From assembly GCA_964393895.1 (NCBI GenBank), contig CAYMWP010000023.1, forward strand, positions 1-41,752: 41,752 nt of DNA, in the 5' to 3' direction. The stretch comes from B4-G1 sp964393895. GTDB lineage: Bacteria; Chloroflexota; Anaerolineae; B4-G1. Of the stretch, positions 25,398 to 32,515 are shown in pieces; within the stretch, counting starts at the first letter, position 1; every line of letters starts with the position of its first letter. The position numbers and the translations under genes were made by a program. The notes beneath the pieces are model-generated. The model was not told the origin of the DNA, did no database searches, and saw nothing but the letters and a program-made list of their open reading frames with translations.

Positions 25398-25462
25398 ATC
25401 GGGCTGGAAATTGCTGCTACGTTGCATTTTTGAGCCCCGTTCACGGGGCGCAGTTCCGTAGC
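25354..25462. repeat. cluster of palindromic hairpins at the 3' end of the GT-C gene
   Basis: Three perfect hairpins in a row: AGACCGGGCA-N5-TGCCCGGTCT (25354-25378, inside the gene), GCCCGAT-AA-ATCGGGC (25389-25404, flanked by AGCAGC/GCTGCT), and GCCCCGT-TC-ACGGGGC (25434-25449, flanked by GCTACG/CGTAGC). They form one compact element, probably a mobile or REP-like unit that could also end transcription. Confidence 0.8.
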
Positions 25463-25598
25463 GCGGCGACTTTCGCTGCCGAAGGGGAAGTTGTTTCTTA
25501 ACAAGCACTTGGGGGCAATACGGCTCAGATAAGACCGCCAGAAACTATCATTCGATTAGGGTGTGTTTCACAAATGAGTTGGCCAAGACCTCCGAGGT
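25463..25598. other. intergenic stretch between convergent genes
   Basis: No gene seen. It contains the sequence GGGTGTGTTTCACAAATGAG followed by AGACCTCCGAGGTCT (25586-25600), related to the repeat downstream of the cyclase gene. Confidence 0.5.
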
Positions 25599-25600
25599 CT
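25586..25600. repeat. AGACCTC-C-GAGGTCT palindrome, copy 1
   Basis: Seven-base arms around one central base. It overlaps the last codon of the UvrD-like gene. Other copies are at 35444, 35527, 39837 and 39920. Its left flank (25559-25585) matches the inverted right flank of the 39920 copy with a few changes. Confidence 0.85.
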
Positions 25601-27791
25601 ACTTTGTGCGCTCTGTGTCTCTGCGGTGCACTTCCAGCGTCTCCAAAGGGGCCAGGCCGGCCACCAATCGCTTGAGTCCGACCTCCTCGAAGGCCACCGT
25701 CACGATCTCGTCGCCTCCGTCGGCGCGGCTCTCTATCACGATCCCCTCACCAAAGGTCGCGTGGCGTACCCGCCACCCGGCGCGGAATTGTGGGGCTCGC
25801 ACTGCGACCGGCGACCGTTGCGGTCGCACCGAATTGCGAACGTCGCTTCTCCATCCCCCTGCTCCTCTGACCAGGTCCGGCGGTAGGTCTTCCAGGAAGC
25901 GGCTTGGCTCCGTATATTCGGTCTCGCCGTAGCGGGTGCGTCTGAAGGCATAAGTCAAAAAGAGCCTGTCCTCTGCCCGCGTCAGCCCGACGTACATCAA
26001 GCGCCGTTCCTCGGCCATCTCTTCCGCATCGTCGAGGGAGCGGCTGTGAGGCAGTATCTCCTCCTCCAGCCCGACGATAAAGACGACGGGGAACTCTAGC
26101 CCCTTGGCGCTGTGGAGCGTGAGCAGCGTCGGCGCGTCCACATCGCCGCTCAGATTGTCCACGTCGGAGACGAGCGCGACGTCGGCCAAAAAATCGGTCA
26201 GCGTCAGTTCCTCATAATCGGCGGCCACGTTGCGCAGCTCCAACACATTGGCCCAGCGGTCCTCTCCCTCCTCGCTGCCGTCGCGCACATAGTCGCCGTA
26301 GCTAGTGTCCTCCAACACGCGGTCTATCAACTGCGCCACCGTCATATTCTCTCGCGCCGCGATCCAACTCTGCACCATTTCCAAAAAGACCGCCAGCGCC
26401 CGCTGCGCCCGCGTGCCTAAATTGATGGGCGGAGCGATGTCTGACGGGTCGCTTGGGGGATTGGAGATGTCCTCGAGCTCCTGGTAGACCGATACGTCGC
26501 GCTCTTTTGCCGCGCTCTCCAACACTGCCACCGTCTTTCTGCCGATGCCCCGGGGCGGGACGTTGATCACGCGCGCCATACTCACACCCTCGCTGGGGTT
26601 GTGGATCAGCCGCAGGAAAGCAATCACGTCCTTGATCTCGCGGCGAGCGTAGAAGCGGGTGGCGCCGACCAGCCGGTAGGGCAGCCCGGCACGGATGAAG
26701 ACATCTTCCAGGGCGCGGGATTGGGCGTTAGTGCGGTACATCACGGCGCAATCGCCGGGGCGTATCCCTTCCTGGGCCGTCAGGCGGGCGATGGTGTCCA
26801 CGACGAAGTGAGCCTCGTCCTCCTGATCGTACGCTTCGCGGACGACGATCTCCGGCCCGCGCCCGCGTCGCGTGAAGAGCGATTTATCGGTGCGGTCGGG
26901 GTTGTGGCGGATGATGGCGCGCGCGGCGTCCAGGATGGTCTGGGTGGAGCGATAGTTCTCCTCCAGCAGGATAGTCGCCAGGTCGGGGTGATCGTCCCGC
27001 AGCCGGCGGATGTTGCGATAGTCGGCGCCGCGCCAGGCGTAAATTGATTGGTCTTCGTCGGCCACACAAAACAGGTTGTGGTGGAGCGCCGAAAGCTGCT
27101 TCAATAATGTGTACTGGGCCTGGTTCGTGTCCTGGAACTCGTCCACCAGGACGTGGCGGTATCGTTCCTGATACTTGGCCAGCACGGCAGGGTTCTGTCC
27201 GAACGTGCGCACCGTCACCATCAGCAGGTCGTCGAAATCTAACCCATCGTTCGCCTCTAGCAGCGCCTGGTAGCGCTCGTAGACCCGCTTGACGATCTCG
27301 TCACGGTAGGAGACGGTGGGGTATACCCCTGGGGGAATCAACTCGTTCTTGGCGCGGGAGATGGCCCCGCGCATTGATTGGGGGCGATACAACGCGCTGT
27401 CATAGTCGAGGTCTTTGAGAGCTTGTTTGACCAGGCGGAGCTGGTCGTCGGCGTCAAAGATGGCGTAATCGCGCGGGAGGCCGGCGGCCTCGTGCTCGCG
27501 GCGCAGGATGCGGGCGCAGGTGGCGTGGAACGTGCCCAGCGTCAGACTGCGGGCGCTGGAGGAGCCGAGGAGCCCTTCCAGCCGCTGCCGCATCTCGCGG
27601 GCGGCCTTGTTGGTGAATGTGACCGCCATGATGCGCCAGGGAGCGACGTCCATTCCCTGCACCAGCCAGGCGACGCGATGGGTCAGCACGCGGGTCTTGC
27701 CGCTGCCCGGCCCGGCCAACACCAGCACCGGCCCGTCGGGGGCGGCGACCGCTTTGCGTTGTTGGGGGTTGAGTTCTTTGAGCAGTTCCAT
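25599..27791 (-). CDS. pcrA: PcrA/UvrD-family superfamily 1A DNA helicase
   Basis: 730 residues. ATP-driven 3'-5' helicase of repair and replication. Motifs in order: LNPQQRKAV, Walker A AGPGSGKTRVLTHR, AVTFTNKAAREM, VDEFQDTNQAQY (motif II), VADEDQSIYAWRGAD, LEENYRST, LLTLHSAKGLEFPVVFIVGLE, ERRLMYVGLTRAED. The C-terminal tail has a Tudor-like segment typical of PcrA (GWRVRHATFGEGIVI...VAFEEVGLKRL). ATG at 27791 lies eight bases after a TACAAT -10 box, suggesting a leaderless message. The last residues (HRRDTERTK) are coded by a CACAGAG-type repeat. Confidence 0.95.
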   Translation of the reverse strand: MELLKELNPQQRKAVAAPDGPVLVLAGPGSGKTRVLTHRVAWLVQGMDVAPWRIMAVTFTNKAAREMRQRLEGLLGSSSARSLTLGTFHATCARILRREHEAAGLPRDYAIFDADDQLRLVKQALKDLDYDSALYRPQSMRGAISRAKNELIPPGVYPTVSYRDEIVKRVYERYQALLEANDGLDFDDLLMVTVRTFGQNPAVLAKYQERYRHVLVDEFQDTNQAQYTLLKQLSALHHNLFCVADEDQSIYAWRGADYRNIRRLRDDHPDLATILLEENYRSTQTILDAARAIIRHNPDRTDKSLFTRRGRGPEIVVREAYDQEDEAHFVVDTIARLTAQEGIRPGDCAVMYRTNAQSRALEDVFIRAGLPYRLVGATRFYARREIKDVIAFLRLIHNPSEGVSMARVINVPPRGIGRKTVAVLESAAKERDVSVYQELEDISNPPSDPSDIAPPINLGTRAQRALAVFLEMVQSWIAARENMTVAQLIDRVLEDTSYGDYVRDGSEEGEDRWANVLELRNVAADYEELTLTDFLADVALVSDVDNLSGDVDAPTLLTLHSAKGLEFPVVFIVGLEEEILPHSRSLDDAEEMAEERRLMYVGLTRAEDRLFLTYAFRRTRYGETEYTEPSRFLEDLPPDLVRGAGGWRSDVRNSVRPQRSPVAVRAPQFRAGWRVRHATFGEGIVIESRADGGDEIVTVAFEEVGLKRLVAGLAPLETLEVHRRDTERTK

Positions 27792-27799
27792 AGTGGGGC

Positions 27800-27828
27800 A
27801 TTGTAACACAGTCGCACGCGGTGCGCCA
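27800..27828 (-). promoter_or_regulatory. pcrA promoter, probably leaderless
   Basis: Minus strand TACAAT (27805-27800) eight bases before the ATG, with a weak -35 TGGCGC (27828-27823) at 17 bases. No ribosome-binding site precedes the start. Confidence 0.5.
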
Positions 27829-27845
27829 GTTTTGCGGTTTGGCGC
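27823..27845. promoter_or_regulatory. inverted repeat between divergent promoters, possible operator
   Basis: GCGCCA, 11 bases, TGGCGC. It covers the -35 region of both the pcrA promoter and the promoter of the antitoxin-like gene. A binding site for a repressor of the toxin-antitoxin pair is possible; short arms make chance plausible. Confidence 0.35.
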
Positions 27846-27860
27846 GCTATGAGTTATAAT
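27832..27860 (+). promoter_or_regulatory. promoter of the antitoxin/tumE transcript
   Basis: TTGCGG (27832-27837), 17-base spacer, TATAAT (27855-27860); AGGGAGGTGA ribosome-binding site at 27865 and ATG at 27878. Confidence 0.7.
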
Positions 27861-27877
27861 GTTCAGGGAGGTGAAGA

Positions 27878-28154
27878 ATGGCGAGTTACGGAGCTATTGC
27901 CGCCAGGCTGAATATAAGCGAACGAGAGTTGGAACGAGAAAGTATGCGCGCCTACCTACAACATCGTCTCCGCAAAGTACAGGCTGACATTGTTCACCTG
28001 TGCAACAAGTACGGCGTGCGTAGCGCGGAGGAGATGGAAGCTCGTTATCGGGAAGGCACGCTGCCAGAGGCAGGGACGTGGGAGGACTTTTTTTCGGTTA
28101 GACCACCTGGAGGCCAGCCGAGACGAATTACCTAGTTTGCTGCAAGAGTTATGA
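27878..28154 (+). CDS. putative antitoxin partner of TumE, frameshifted at a T7 run
   Basis: As read, the ORF ends at 28135 and codes 85 residues, with the odd tail FFSVRPPGGQPRRIT. At 28088-28094 there is a run of seven T. Removing one T gives EDFFRLDHLEASRDEL..., ending in a TGA at 28152-28154 that overlaps the ATG of the toxin gene, just as coupled toxin-antitoxin genes do. The restored C-terminus is amphipathic and leucine-rich and fits the rest of the protein. The N-terminus has AIAARLNISERELERESMRAYL and a helical middle RSAEEMEARYREG. So the gene is either frameshifted, mis-assembled by one base, or expressed through slippage. Family name not certain. Confidence 0.7.
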
Positions 28155-28507
28155 TGCGCCGCCTGGCCGACATCGCCTTGACCGAGTTTGCCGACATTGT
28201 CCTTTCGACAACTGTCAAAACCGCCAAACTACGGCTGCATTTCACCGATGGCTCCTATGCAGATATCTGGTTCTCCAGGCAACGTCCTGGAGTATACGCT
28301 TATCACTGGAAACGCCGGCACGTAGATGGCGCGATATTCCGGCACGACAACATCCCTCACCAACGGTGGAAGAGCGTCGCTGCTTTCCCCAAACATTTCC
28401 ACGATGGCGCGGACGAGCAGGTAGTGGATAGCAACCTGCCCAACGACCCCGAACAGGCGTTGCGCCTCTTTTTGAACTTTTGCCGAGAAAAGGTGGCAGA
28501 GAAATGA
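28151..28507 (+). CDS. tumE: TumE-family (DUF6516) toxin
   Basis: 118 residues. The typical TumE core is present: KLRLHFTDGSYADIWFS, YAYHWKRRHVDGAIFRHDN, PHQRWKSVAAFPKHFHDGAD, and a helical C-terminus NDPEQALRLFLNFCREK. The conserved His, Arg-His-Asp-Asn and PKHFHDG are all there. Members act as toxins of type II-like pairs, presumably on RNA. Start is one of the two ATGs in ATGATG (28151 or 28154). The following gene overlaps by four bases. Confidence 0.82.
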   Translation: MMRRLADIALTEFADIVLSTTVKTAKLRLHFTDGSYADIWFSRQRPGVYAYHWKRRHVDGAIFRHDNIPHQRWKSVAAFPKHFHDGADEQVVDSNLPNDPEQALRLFLNFCREKVAEK

Positions 28508-28920
28508 TCATCACTCAAGAATTACGACTCAGCACCCGCGGCCATTGCGACATTAGGGACGTCACCCCCCAGGTCGCGGAGGCGGTGAGAGAATCGGGGC
28601 TGCGGGCGGGTATCGTCACCCTGTTCTGCCCCGGCTCGACCGGCGGCCTGACCACCATCGAGTACGAGAGCGGCGCGCTGGCCGACCTGGAGCAGGTGTT
28701 CGACGAGATCGTGCCACCCGACCGCGACTATCGCCACCACCTGCGTTGGGGGGACGATAACGGCAGCTCCCACGTCCGCGCGGCCCTCGTCGGCCCCTCG
28801 CTGACGGTGCCGTTCGTGGATGGCCGTCTCACGCTGGGCACCTGGCAGCAGATTGTGTTTCTCGATTTCGACACCCGCTCCCGCTCGCGCCGCCTGGTGG
28901 TGCAGATGATGGGAGAGTGA
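28504..28920 (+). CDS. YjbQ/UPF0047-family protein (thiamine-phosphate synthase-like)
   Basis: 138 residues from ATG at 28504, which overlaps the tumE stop (ATGA). Full-length YjbQ fold: TLFCPGSTGGLTTIEYESG, a metal/active-site His segment YRHHLRWGDDNGSSHVRAALVG, and LTLGTWQQIVFLDFDTRSRSR with the conserved GTWQ and Asp. Some members have weak thiamine-phosphate synthase activity; the physiological role is not settled. Confidence 0.92.
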   Translation: MIITQELRLSTRGHCDIRDVTPQVAEAVRESGLRAGIVTLFCPGSTGGLTTIEYESGALADLEQVFDEIVPPDRDYRHHLRWGDDNGSSHVRAALVGPSLTVPFVDGRLTLGTWQQIVFLDFDTRSRSRRLVVQMMGE

Positions 28921-28966
28921 AACGTCAAACGTCATGGAGTTTTAACCCGGCGGAAGGAGACCAGAG

Positions 28967-29662
28967 ATGCCTAATCGTAAAGTGATGGCGGCGGCGGCCG
29001 AAATACGTCGTGACGCGCGGCCCGAGGCCAAGCGTATATATGACGAGCACCGTAGCAAGGTGCACGACATGATCCGCCGCCTGGCTGGCCCCACCCAAGA
29101 GGAACACGACCGGGCTTTCGAGATGCTATCCAGTATGGGCGAGTTCGTCGCGCCCGAACTGCTGGGGGCGTTGGCCGATCCGACGTTGGACCCCATCGCG
29201 GCTGACGAGGCGGTATCCCTTCTGGGCACTACCGGCGACGAGCGGGCGCGGGAGCCGCTGTGGGAGTTTTTCCAGGATAATCTGGACGATGATGAGCGAG
29301 CCTCCACTGCCGCGTTGAGCCTGGCTGGCCTGGGGGACGACCGCGTGCTGCCTTATCTGCGCGAGGCGCTGGACGCCGACGACGATGAAACGGTCGCCAA
29401 CGCCGCAGCCAGTATGATCATGCTGGGGCAGCCGGAAGACATCCCTCATTTGCGCCAGGTGCATCGCCGCCACCGCGCCAACCGCGAGATTCGTTTTGGG
29501 GTCGCCAACGCCGTGCTCACCATCGTAGGAGAGACTGACCAGCGCACCTTCAATCGTACGCTGGACGAGATCCAGGGCAGCTTTGCCGACCGAGACCTGT
29601 GGGACGACATCTGGCACATCCTGGATAGCGAGTTTGGCGAGGATCACCCAACGGTGCATTGA
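28967..29662 (+). CDS. HEAT-repeat protein
   Basis: 231 residues. Helical repeats of PBS-lyase HEAT type are seen from about residue 50: APELLGALADPTLDPIAADE, RAREPLWEFFQDNLDDDERA, RVLPYLREALDADDDETVAN, DIPHLRQVHRRHRANREIRF. N-terminal part basic and helical. No catalytic motif. Likely a protein-binding scaffold. GGAAGGAG lies before the ATG. Probably part of the same transcript as yjbQ and the DUF2085 gene. Confidence 0.8.
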   Translation: MPNRKVMAAAAEIRRDARPEAKRIYDEHRSKVHDMIRRLAGPTQEEHDRAFEMLSSMGEFVAPELLGALADPTLDPIAADEAVSLLGTTGDERAREPLWEFFQDNLDDDERASTAALSLAGLGDDRVLPYLREALDADDDETVANAAASMIMLGQPEDIPHLRQVHRRHRANREIRFGVANAVLTIVGETDQRTFNRTLDEIQGSFADRDLWDDIWHILDSEFGEDHPTVH

Positions 29663-29679
29663 GGTATTGCCGGTCAATT

Positions 29680-30516
29680 ATGAGCACATCGCCCCTCTCT
29701 CCGTCAGGGAACCCGAAAGGGCCCGTTTTCCCATTGTCGTGGCTCGTCGTTTCGCTGGCGCTCGTGGTGCTCGTGACGTTCGTCGTCGCCACGCCCGGCG
29801 GTTTTTTGACCAAGATGGACATGGTCGGCTACGCCGTCTGTCACCGCATAGAGTCCCATTCCTTCACCATTGGAGGGCGCCAGCTTCCCCTCTGCGCCCG
29901 CTGTACCGGCACCTTTATCGGCGCACTGACCGGGTTCCTGGGGCAGGCGGTGGTGTTGCGGCGGCGGCGCGCCTCCGAGTTCCCTCCCCCGTTCGTCATC
30001 GTTCTCCTCGCCGGATTCACGCTGCTGTGGGCGACCGACGGCCTCAACTCCTACATGCAACTCGTCGGCGGCCCGTACCTATACGAACCCATGAATTGGC
30101 TGCGGCTGACCACCGGCGCACTGAACGGGCTGACGATGAGCGCGCTCGTCTACCCGGTCTTTAACTTTACTCTGTGGCGACGTCCCATCCCTGAGCGCGC
30201 GATACGCGGCCTGCGCGACTTGGGCGTGCTGCTCCTGCTCCAAGCTGGCCTGGTCGGCCTGGTGCTCACCGAGTGGCCTTTCCTGCTCTACCCGTTGGCG
30301 CTGCTGAGCGCCCTGGGGGTGCTGACCCTGCTCACCAGCGTCACCAGTATGTTGGTTGTGATGCTCGTGCGGCGGGAAAATATGGCAGAGACCTGGCGCG
30401 AGGCCGCCGTCCCACTGCTGGCCGGGCTTGCGGTGGCCCTCATCCAGGTGGGCGTGATTGATTGGGTGAGATATGCACTCACCGACACGCTCACTGGCAT
30501 CCCGCTGCTGCGCTAG
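29680..30516 (+). CDS. DUF2085 membrane protein
   Basis: 278 residues, about seven transmembrane segments. The DUF2085 signature is clear: YAVCHRIESHSFTIGGRQLPLCARCTGTFIG, with the CxH and CxRC residues that may bind a metal. Function unknown. ATG at 29680 is chosen over the TTG at 29659 that overlaps the preceding gene, although the ribosome-binding site is weak. Confidence 0.85.
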   Translation: MSTSPLSPSGNPKGPVFPLSWLVVSLALVVLVTFVVATPGGFLTKMDMVGYAVCHRIESHSFTIGGRQLPLCARCTGTFIGALTGFLGQAVVLRRRRASEFPPPFVIVLLAGFTLLWATDGLNSYMQLVGGPYLYEPMNWLRLTTGALNGLTMSALVYPVFNFTLWRRPIPERAIRGLRDLGVLLLLQAGLVGLVLTEWPFLLYPLALLSALGVLTLLTSVTSMLVVMLVRRENMAETWREAAVPLLAGLAVALIQVGVIDWVRYALTDTLTGIPLLR

Positions 30517-30519
30517 CGA

Positions 30520-30548
30520 TTGCACTGCGCGCGTATCTGGGCTATAAT
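30520..30548 (+). promoter_or_regulatory. promoter of the DUF4190-like gene
   Basis: TTGCAC (30520-30525), 17-base spacer, TATAAT (30543-30548); GAGGAGG at 30588 and ATG at 30605. Confidence 0.75.
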
Positions 30549-30604
30549 TAGACGCGCCGTAAGCATAGACCCATTTATCAGCACACAGAGGAGGAACTTG
30601 CGAA

Positions 30605-30940
30605 ATGAGCGAACAACAGTACTATGCATCGCCTCCGGTCTCGCCGCCAACCAGCGGCATGGCCATTGCCAGTCTGATCGCCGGTATCCTGGGGCTGACC
30701 CTGTTCCCGACGCTCGGAAGCGTAATTGGCCTCATCCTGGGGTACGTGGCCCGTGGCCAGATACGCGATAGCGACGGGAGAATGGGCGGCGATGGCCTGG
30801 CAAAGGCGGGCATCATTTTGGGCTGGATCGGTATTGCGCTGGCAGTGATTGGAATTTGTCTGGTGGTACTGACGTGGGCCGGACTGATCGGCGGCTCGCT
30901 CGGCCTCACCCTCTGCGCTGGCCTGGGCAACTCGTACTAG
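30605..30940 (+). CDS. DUF4190-like small membrane protein
   Basis: 111 residues. Short proline-rich N-terminus (YYASPPVSPPTSG), then GMAIASLIAGILGLTLFPTLGSVIGLILGYVA and KAGIILGWIGIALAVIG, the two-span DUF4190 layout, with RGQIRDSDGRMGGDG as the loop. Function unknown; such proteins often sit beside other small membrane proteins. Confidence 0.82.
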   Translation: MSEQQYYASPPVSPPTSGMAIASLIAGILGLTLFPTLGSVIGLILGYVARGQIRDSDGRMGGDGLAKAGIILGWIGIALAVIGICLVVLTWAGLIGGSLGLTLCAGLGNSY

Positions 30941-30970
30941 GGCTTGCGCCAAGATAATAAGGAGAACACA

Positions 30971-31165
30971 ATGTCCTCTGACTATGACTATGAATACGAG
31001 GCCCCGGCGGCCAAAGGCAAAATGGCCCCCTGGCTGGTCGTGGTGTTGATCGTCCTGGGCCTGTGTTGCCTGCTGGTACTGGTGCCCTTCTGCGTCATCG
31101 TGATCTTGACTTTGCTGGGCCCGGCTGTTGGCGACGTTTTCAGCGACATCATTCTCGGCATATAA
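30971..31165 (+). CDS. small membrane protein, single span
   Basis: 64 residues from ATG at 30971, preceded by AAGGAG. Tyr/Asp-rich N-terminus (SSDYDYEYEAPAAKGK) followed by a 40-residue hydrophobic stretch with LGLCCLLVLVPFC. Probably co-transcribed with the DUF4190-like gene 30 bases upstream and a partner to it. Confidence 0.65.
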   Translation: MSSDYDYEYEAPAAKGKMAPWLVVVLIVLGLCCLLVLVPFCVIVILTLLGPAVGDVFSDIILGI

Positions 31166-31171
31166 AATATC

Positions 31172-31315
31172 CTGCCAGAGCGCCAGCAATTCCCGTTTTG
31201 GCAATTCTATCAAGTGCATCGGCCTAAAAGAGCCCATGCTAGGAAAAAACTAGCCAGCACCGTCTGTTTTACGGCGGTGCGGCTTCAAAACGGGAATTAC
31301 TGCCAGAGCGCCAGC
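31172..31315. repeat. structured inverted-repeat element flanked by 16-bp direct repeats
   Basis: Direct repeat CTGCCAGAGCGCCAGC at 31172-31187 and 31300-31315. Inside them are perfect 13-bp terminal inverted repeats AATTCCCGTTTTG (31188-31200) and CAAAACGGGAATT (31286-31298). The inside can form GCTAG-N7-CTAGC and GCACCG/CGGTGC hairpins. It resembles a MITE-like insertion, or a structured RNA before tgt. No coding capacity. Confidence 0.75.
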
Positions 31316-31364
31316 CCTGGCGGGCGAACATCAGGAGTGACTGGCTGACCCCACGGCGAGTATA

Positions 31365-32459
31365 ATGTTCCACTTCGACCTCCTCGCCTGCGACGGTCGC
31401 GCCCGTGCCGGGCTGCTCCACACCCCCCACGGGGCAGTCCCCACGCCGGTCTTTATGCCCGTCGGCACCCAGGCCACCGTCAAGGCCGTCTCTCCGCGCG
31501 ACCTGGCCGACCTGGGCGCGACGGTCGTCCTGGCTAACACCTACCACCTCTACCTGCGTCCCGGCGACGAGCGCATCGCCCAGTTGGGCGGCCTGCACGC
31601 ATTCATGGGCTGGGACGGCCCCATCCTCACCGACTCTGGTGGGTTCCAGGTCTTTAGCCTGGCCCAGCAGCGCCAGATTGACTCTGGCGGCGTCACCTTC
31701 CGCTCCCACGTGGACGGCTCCGCGCACCGCTTCACCCCGGAAAAGGCCATCTCCATCCAGGAGAACCTGGGGGCCGACATCATCGTCTGCCTCGACGAGT
31801 GCGCACCCCCGGACGATTACGACTACAACGTCCAGGCCCTGGCCCGCACCCACGCCTGGGCGCGAGCGTGCCGGGCCGCCAAGAGCCGCGACGACCAGGC
31901 CCTGTTTGGCATCCTCCAGGGCGGCGTCTTTCCCGATCTGCGGGAGCAGTCGGCCCGCTTCCTGACCAGCCTGGGTTTCGACGGCTACGCCATCGGTGGC
32001 CTGAGCGTTGGAGAGACCAAGGAGCAGATGCACGCGGTGCTGGAGGTGGTGGAGCCGCTGTTGCCGCCTGACCGGCCCCGCTACCTGATGGGCGTCGGCA
32101 CGCCGCAAGACCTGGTGGAGTGTGTGGCGCGGGGCGTGGACATGTTCGACTGCGTCCTGCCCACGCGCATGGCGCGCAGCGGGACGGCGCTGATCCGCAC
32201 CGGCCGGCTCAACCTGCGCAACGCCCGCTTTGCCGACGACGCCGCGCCCATAGAGCCGGGCTGCGCCTGCTACGCCTGCACGCATTTTAGCCGGGCCTAC
32301 GTCCGCCACCTGGTCAAGGCGAAAGAAATACTGGCCCACCAATTGCTCTCGATCCACAACCTTCACCTGCTGCTCACCATCGCCCGCGAACTGCGCCAGG
32401 CCGTGCTGGCAGGGCGCTTCCAGACGTACCGGAAAGAGTTCTGGCGAACGTGCGAATAG
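31365..32459 (+). CDS. tgt: tRNA-guanine transglycosylase
   Basis: 364 residues, normal length. Exchanges G34 of tRNA Asp, Asn, His and Tyr for preQ1 on the way to queuosine. Seen: VFMPVGTQATVKAV, ILTDSGGFQVFSL (general Asp), FGILQGGVFPDLRE, GGLSVGE, the catalytic Asp in GVDMFDCVLPTRMAR, and the zinc site CACYACTHF with a later His in LLSIHNLH. ATG at 31365 overlaps a TATAAT sequence, which therefore is unlikely to be its promoter. The last codons (RTCE) and the stop fall in a heptamer repeat. Confidence 0.95.
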   Translation: MFHFDLLACDGRARAGLLHTPHGAVPTPVFMPVGTQATVKAVSPRDLADLGATVVLANTYHLYLRPGDERIAQLGGLHAFMGWDGPILTDSGGFQVFSLAQQRQIDSGGVTFRSHVDGSAHRFTPEKAISIQENLGADIIVCLDECAPPDDYDYNVQALARTHAWARACRAAKSRDDQALFGILQGGVFPDLREQSARFLTSLGFDGYAIGGLSVGETKEQMHAVLEVVEPLLPPDRPRYLMGVGTPQDLVECVARGVDMFDCVLPTRMARSGTALIRTGRLNLRNARFADDAAPIEPGCACYACTHFSRAYVRHLVKAKEILAHQLLSIHNLHLLLTIARELRQAVLAGRFQTYRKEFWRTCE

Positions 32460-32515
32460 CGAATGTGCGAATGTGCGAATAGCGAATGGCGAATGGCGAA
32501 TGGCAAATGGCAACC
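32444..32515. repeat. GCGAATr heptamer-type tandem repeat at the tgt 3' end
   Basis: About nine degenerate units of GCGAATG/GCGAATA in 7- or 8-base steps, covering the tgt stop codon and the possible start codons of the next gene. The inverse TATTCGC/TATTCAC occurs at about 24915-24937 inside the GT-C gene. Confidence 0.8.

Noticed and set aside
31201..31285. preQ1 riboswitch upstream of tgt
   Set aside because: The CTAG-AAAAAA-CTAG hairpin recalls preQ1-I superficially, but the conserved loop and tail residues are absent, and the flanks look like an insertion.
31361..31366. TATAAT taken as the tgt promoter
   Set aside because: It overlaps the ATG at 31365, and the next in-frame start would delete conserved residues; the -35 at 17 bases is poor.
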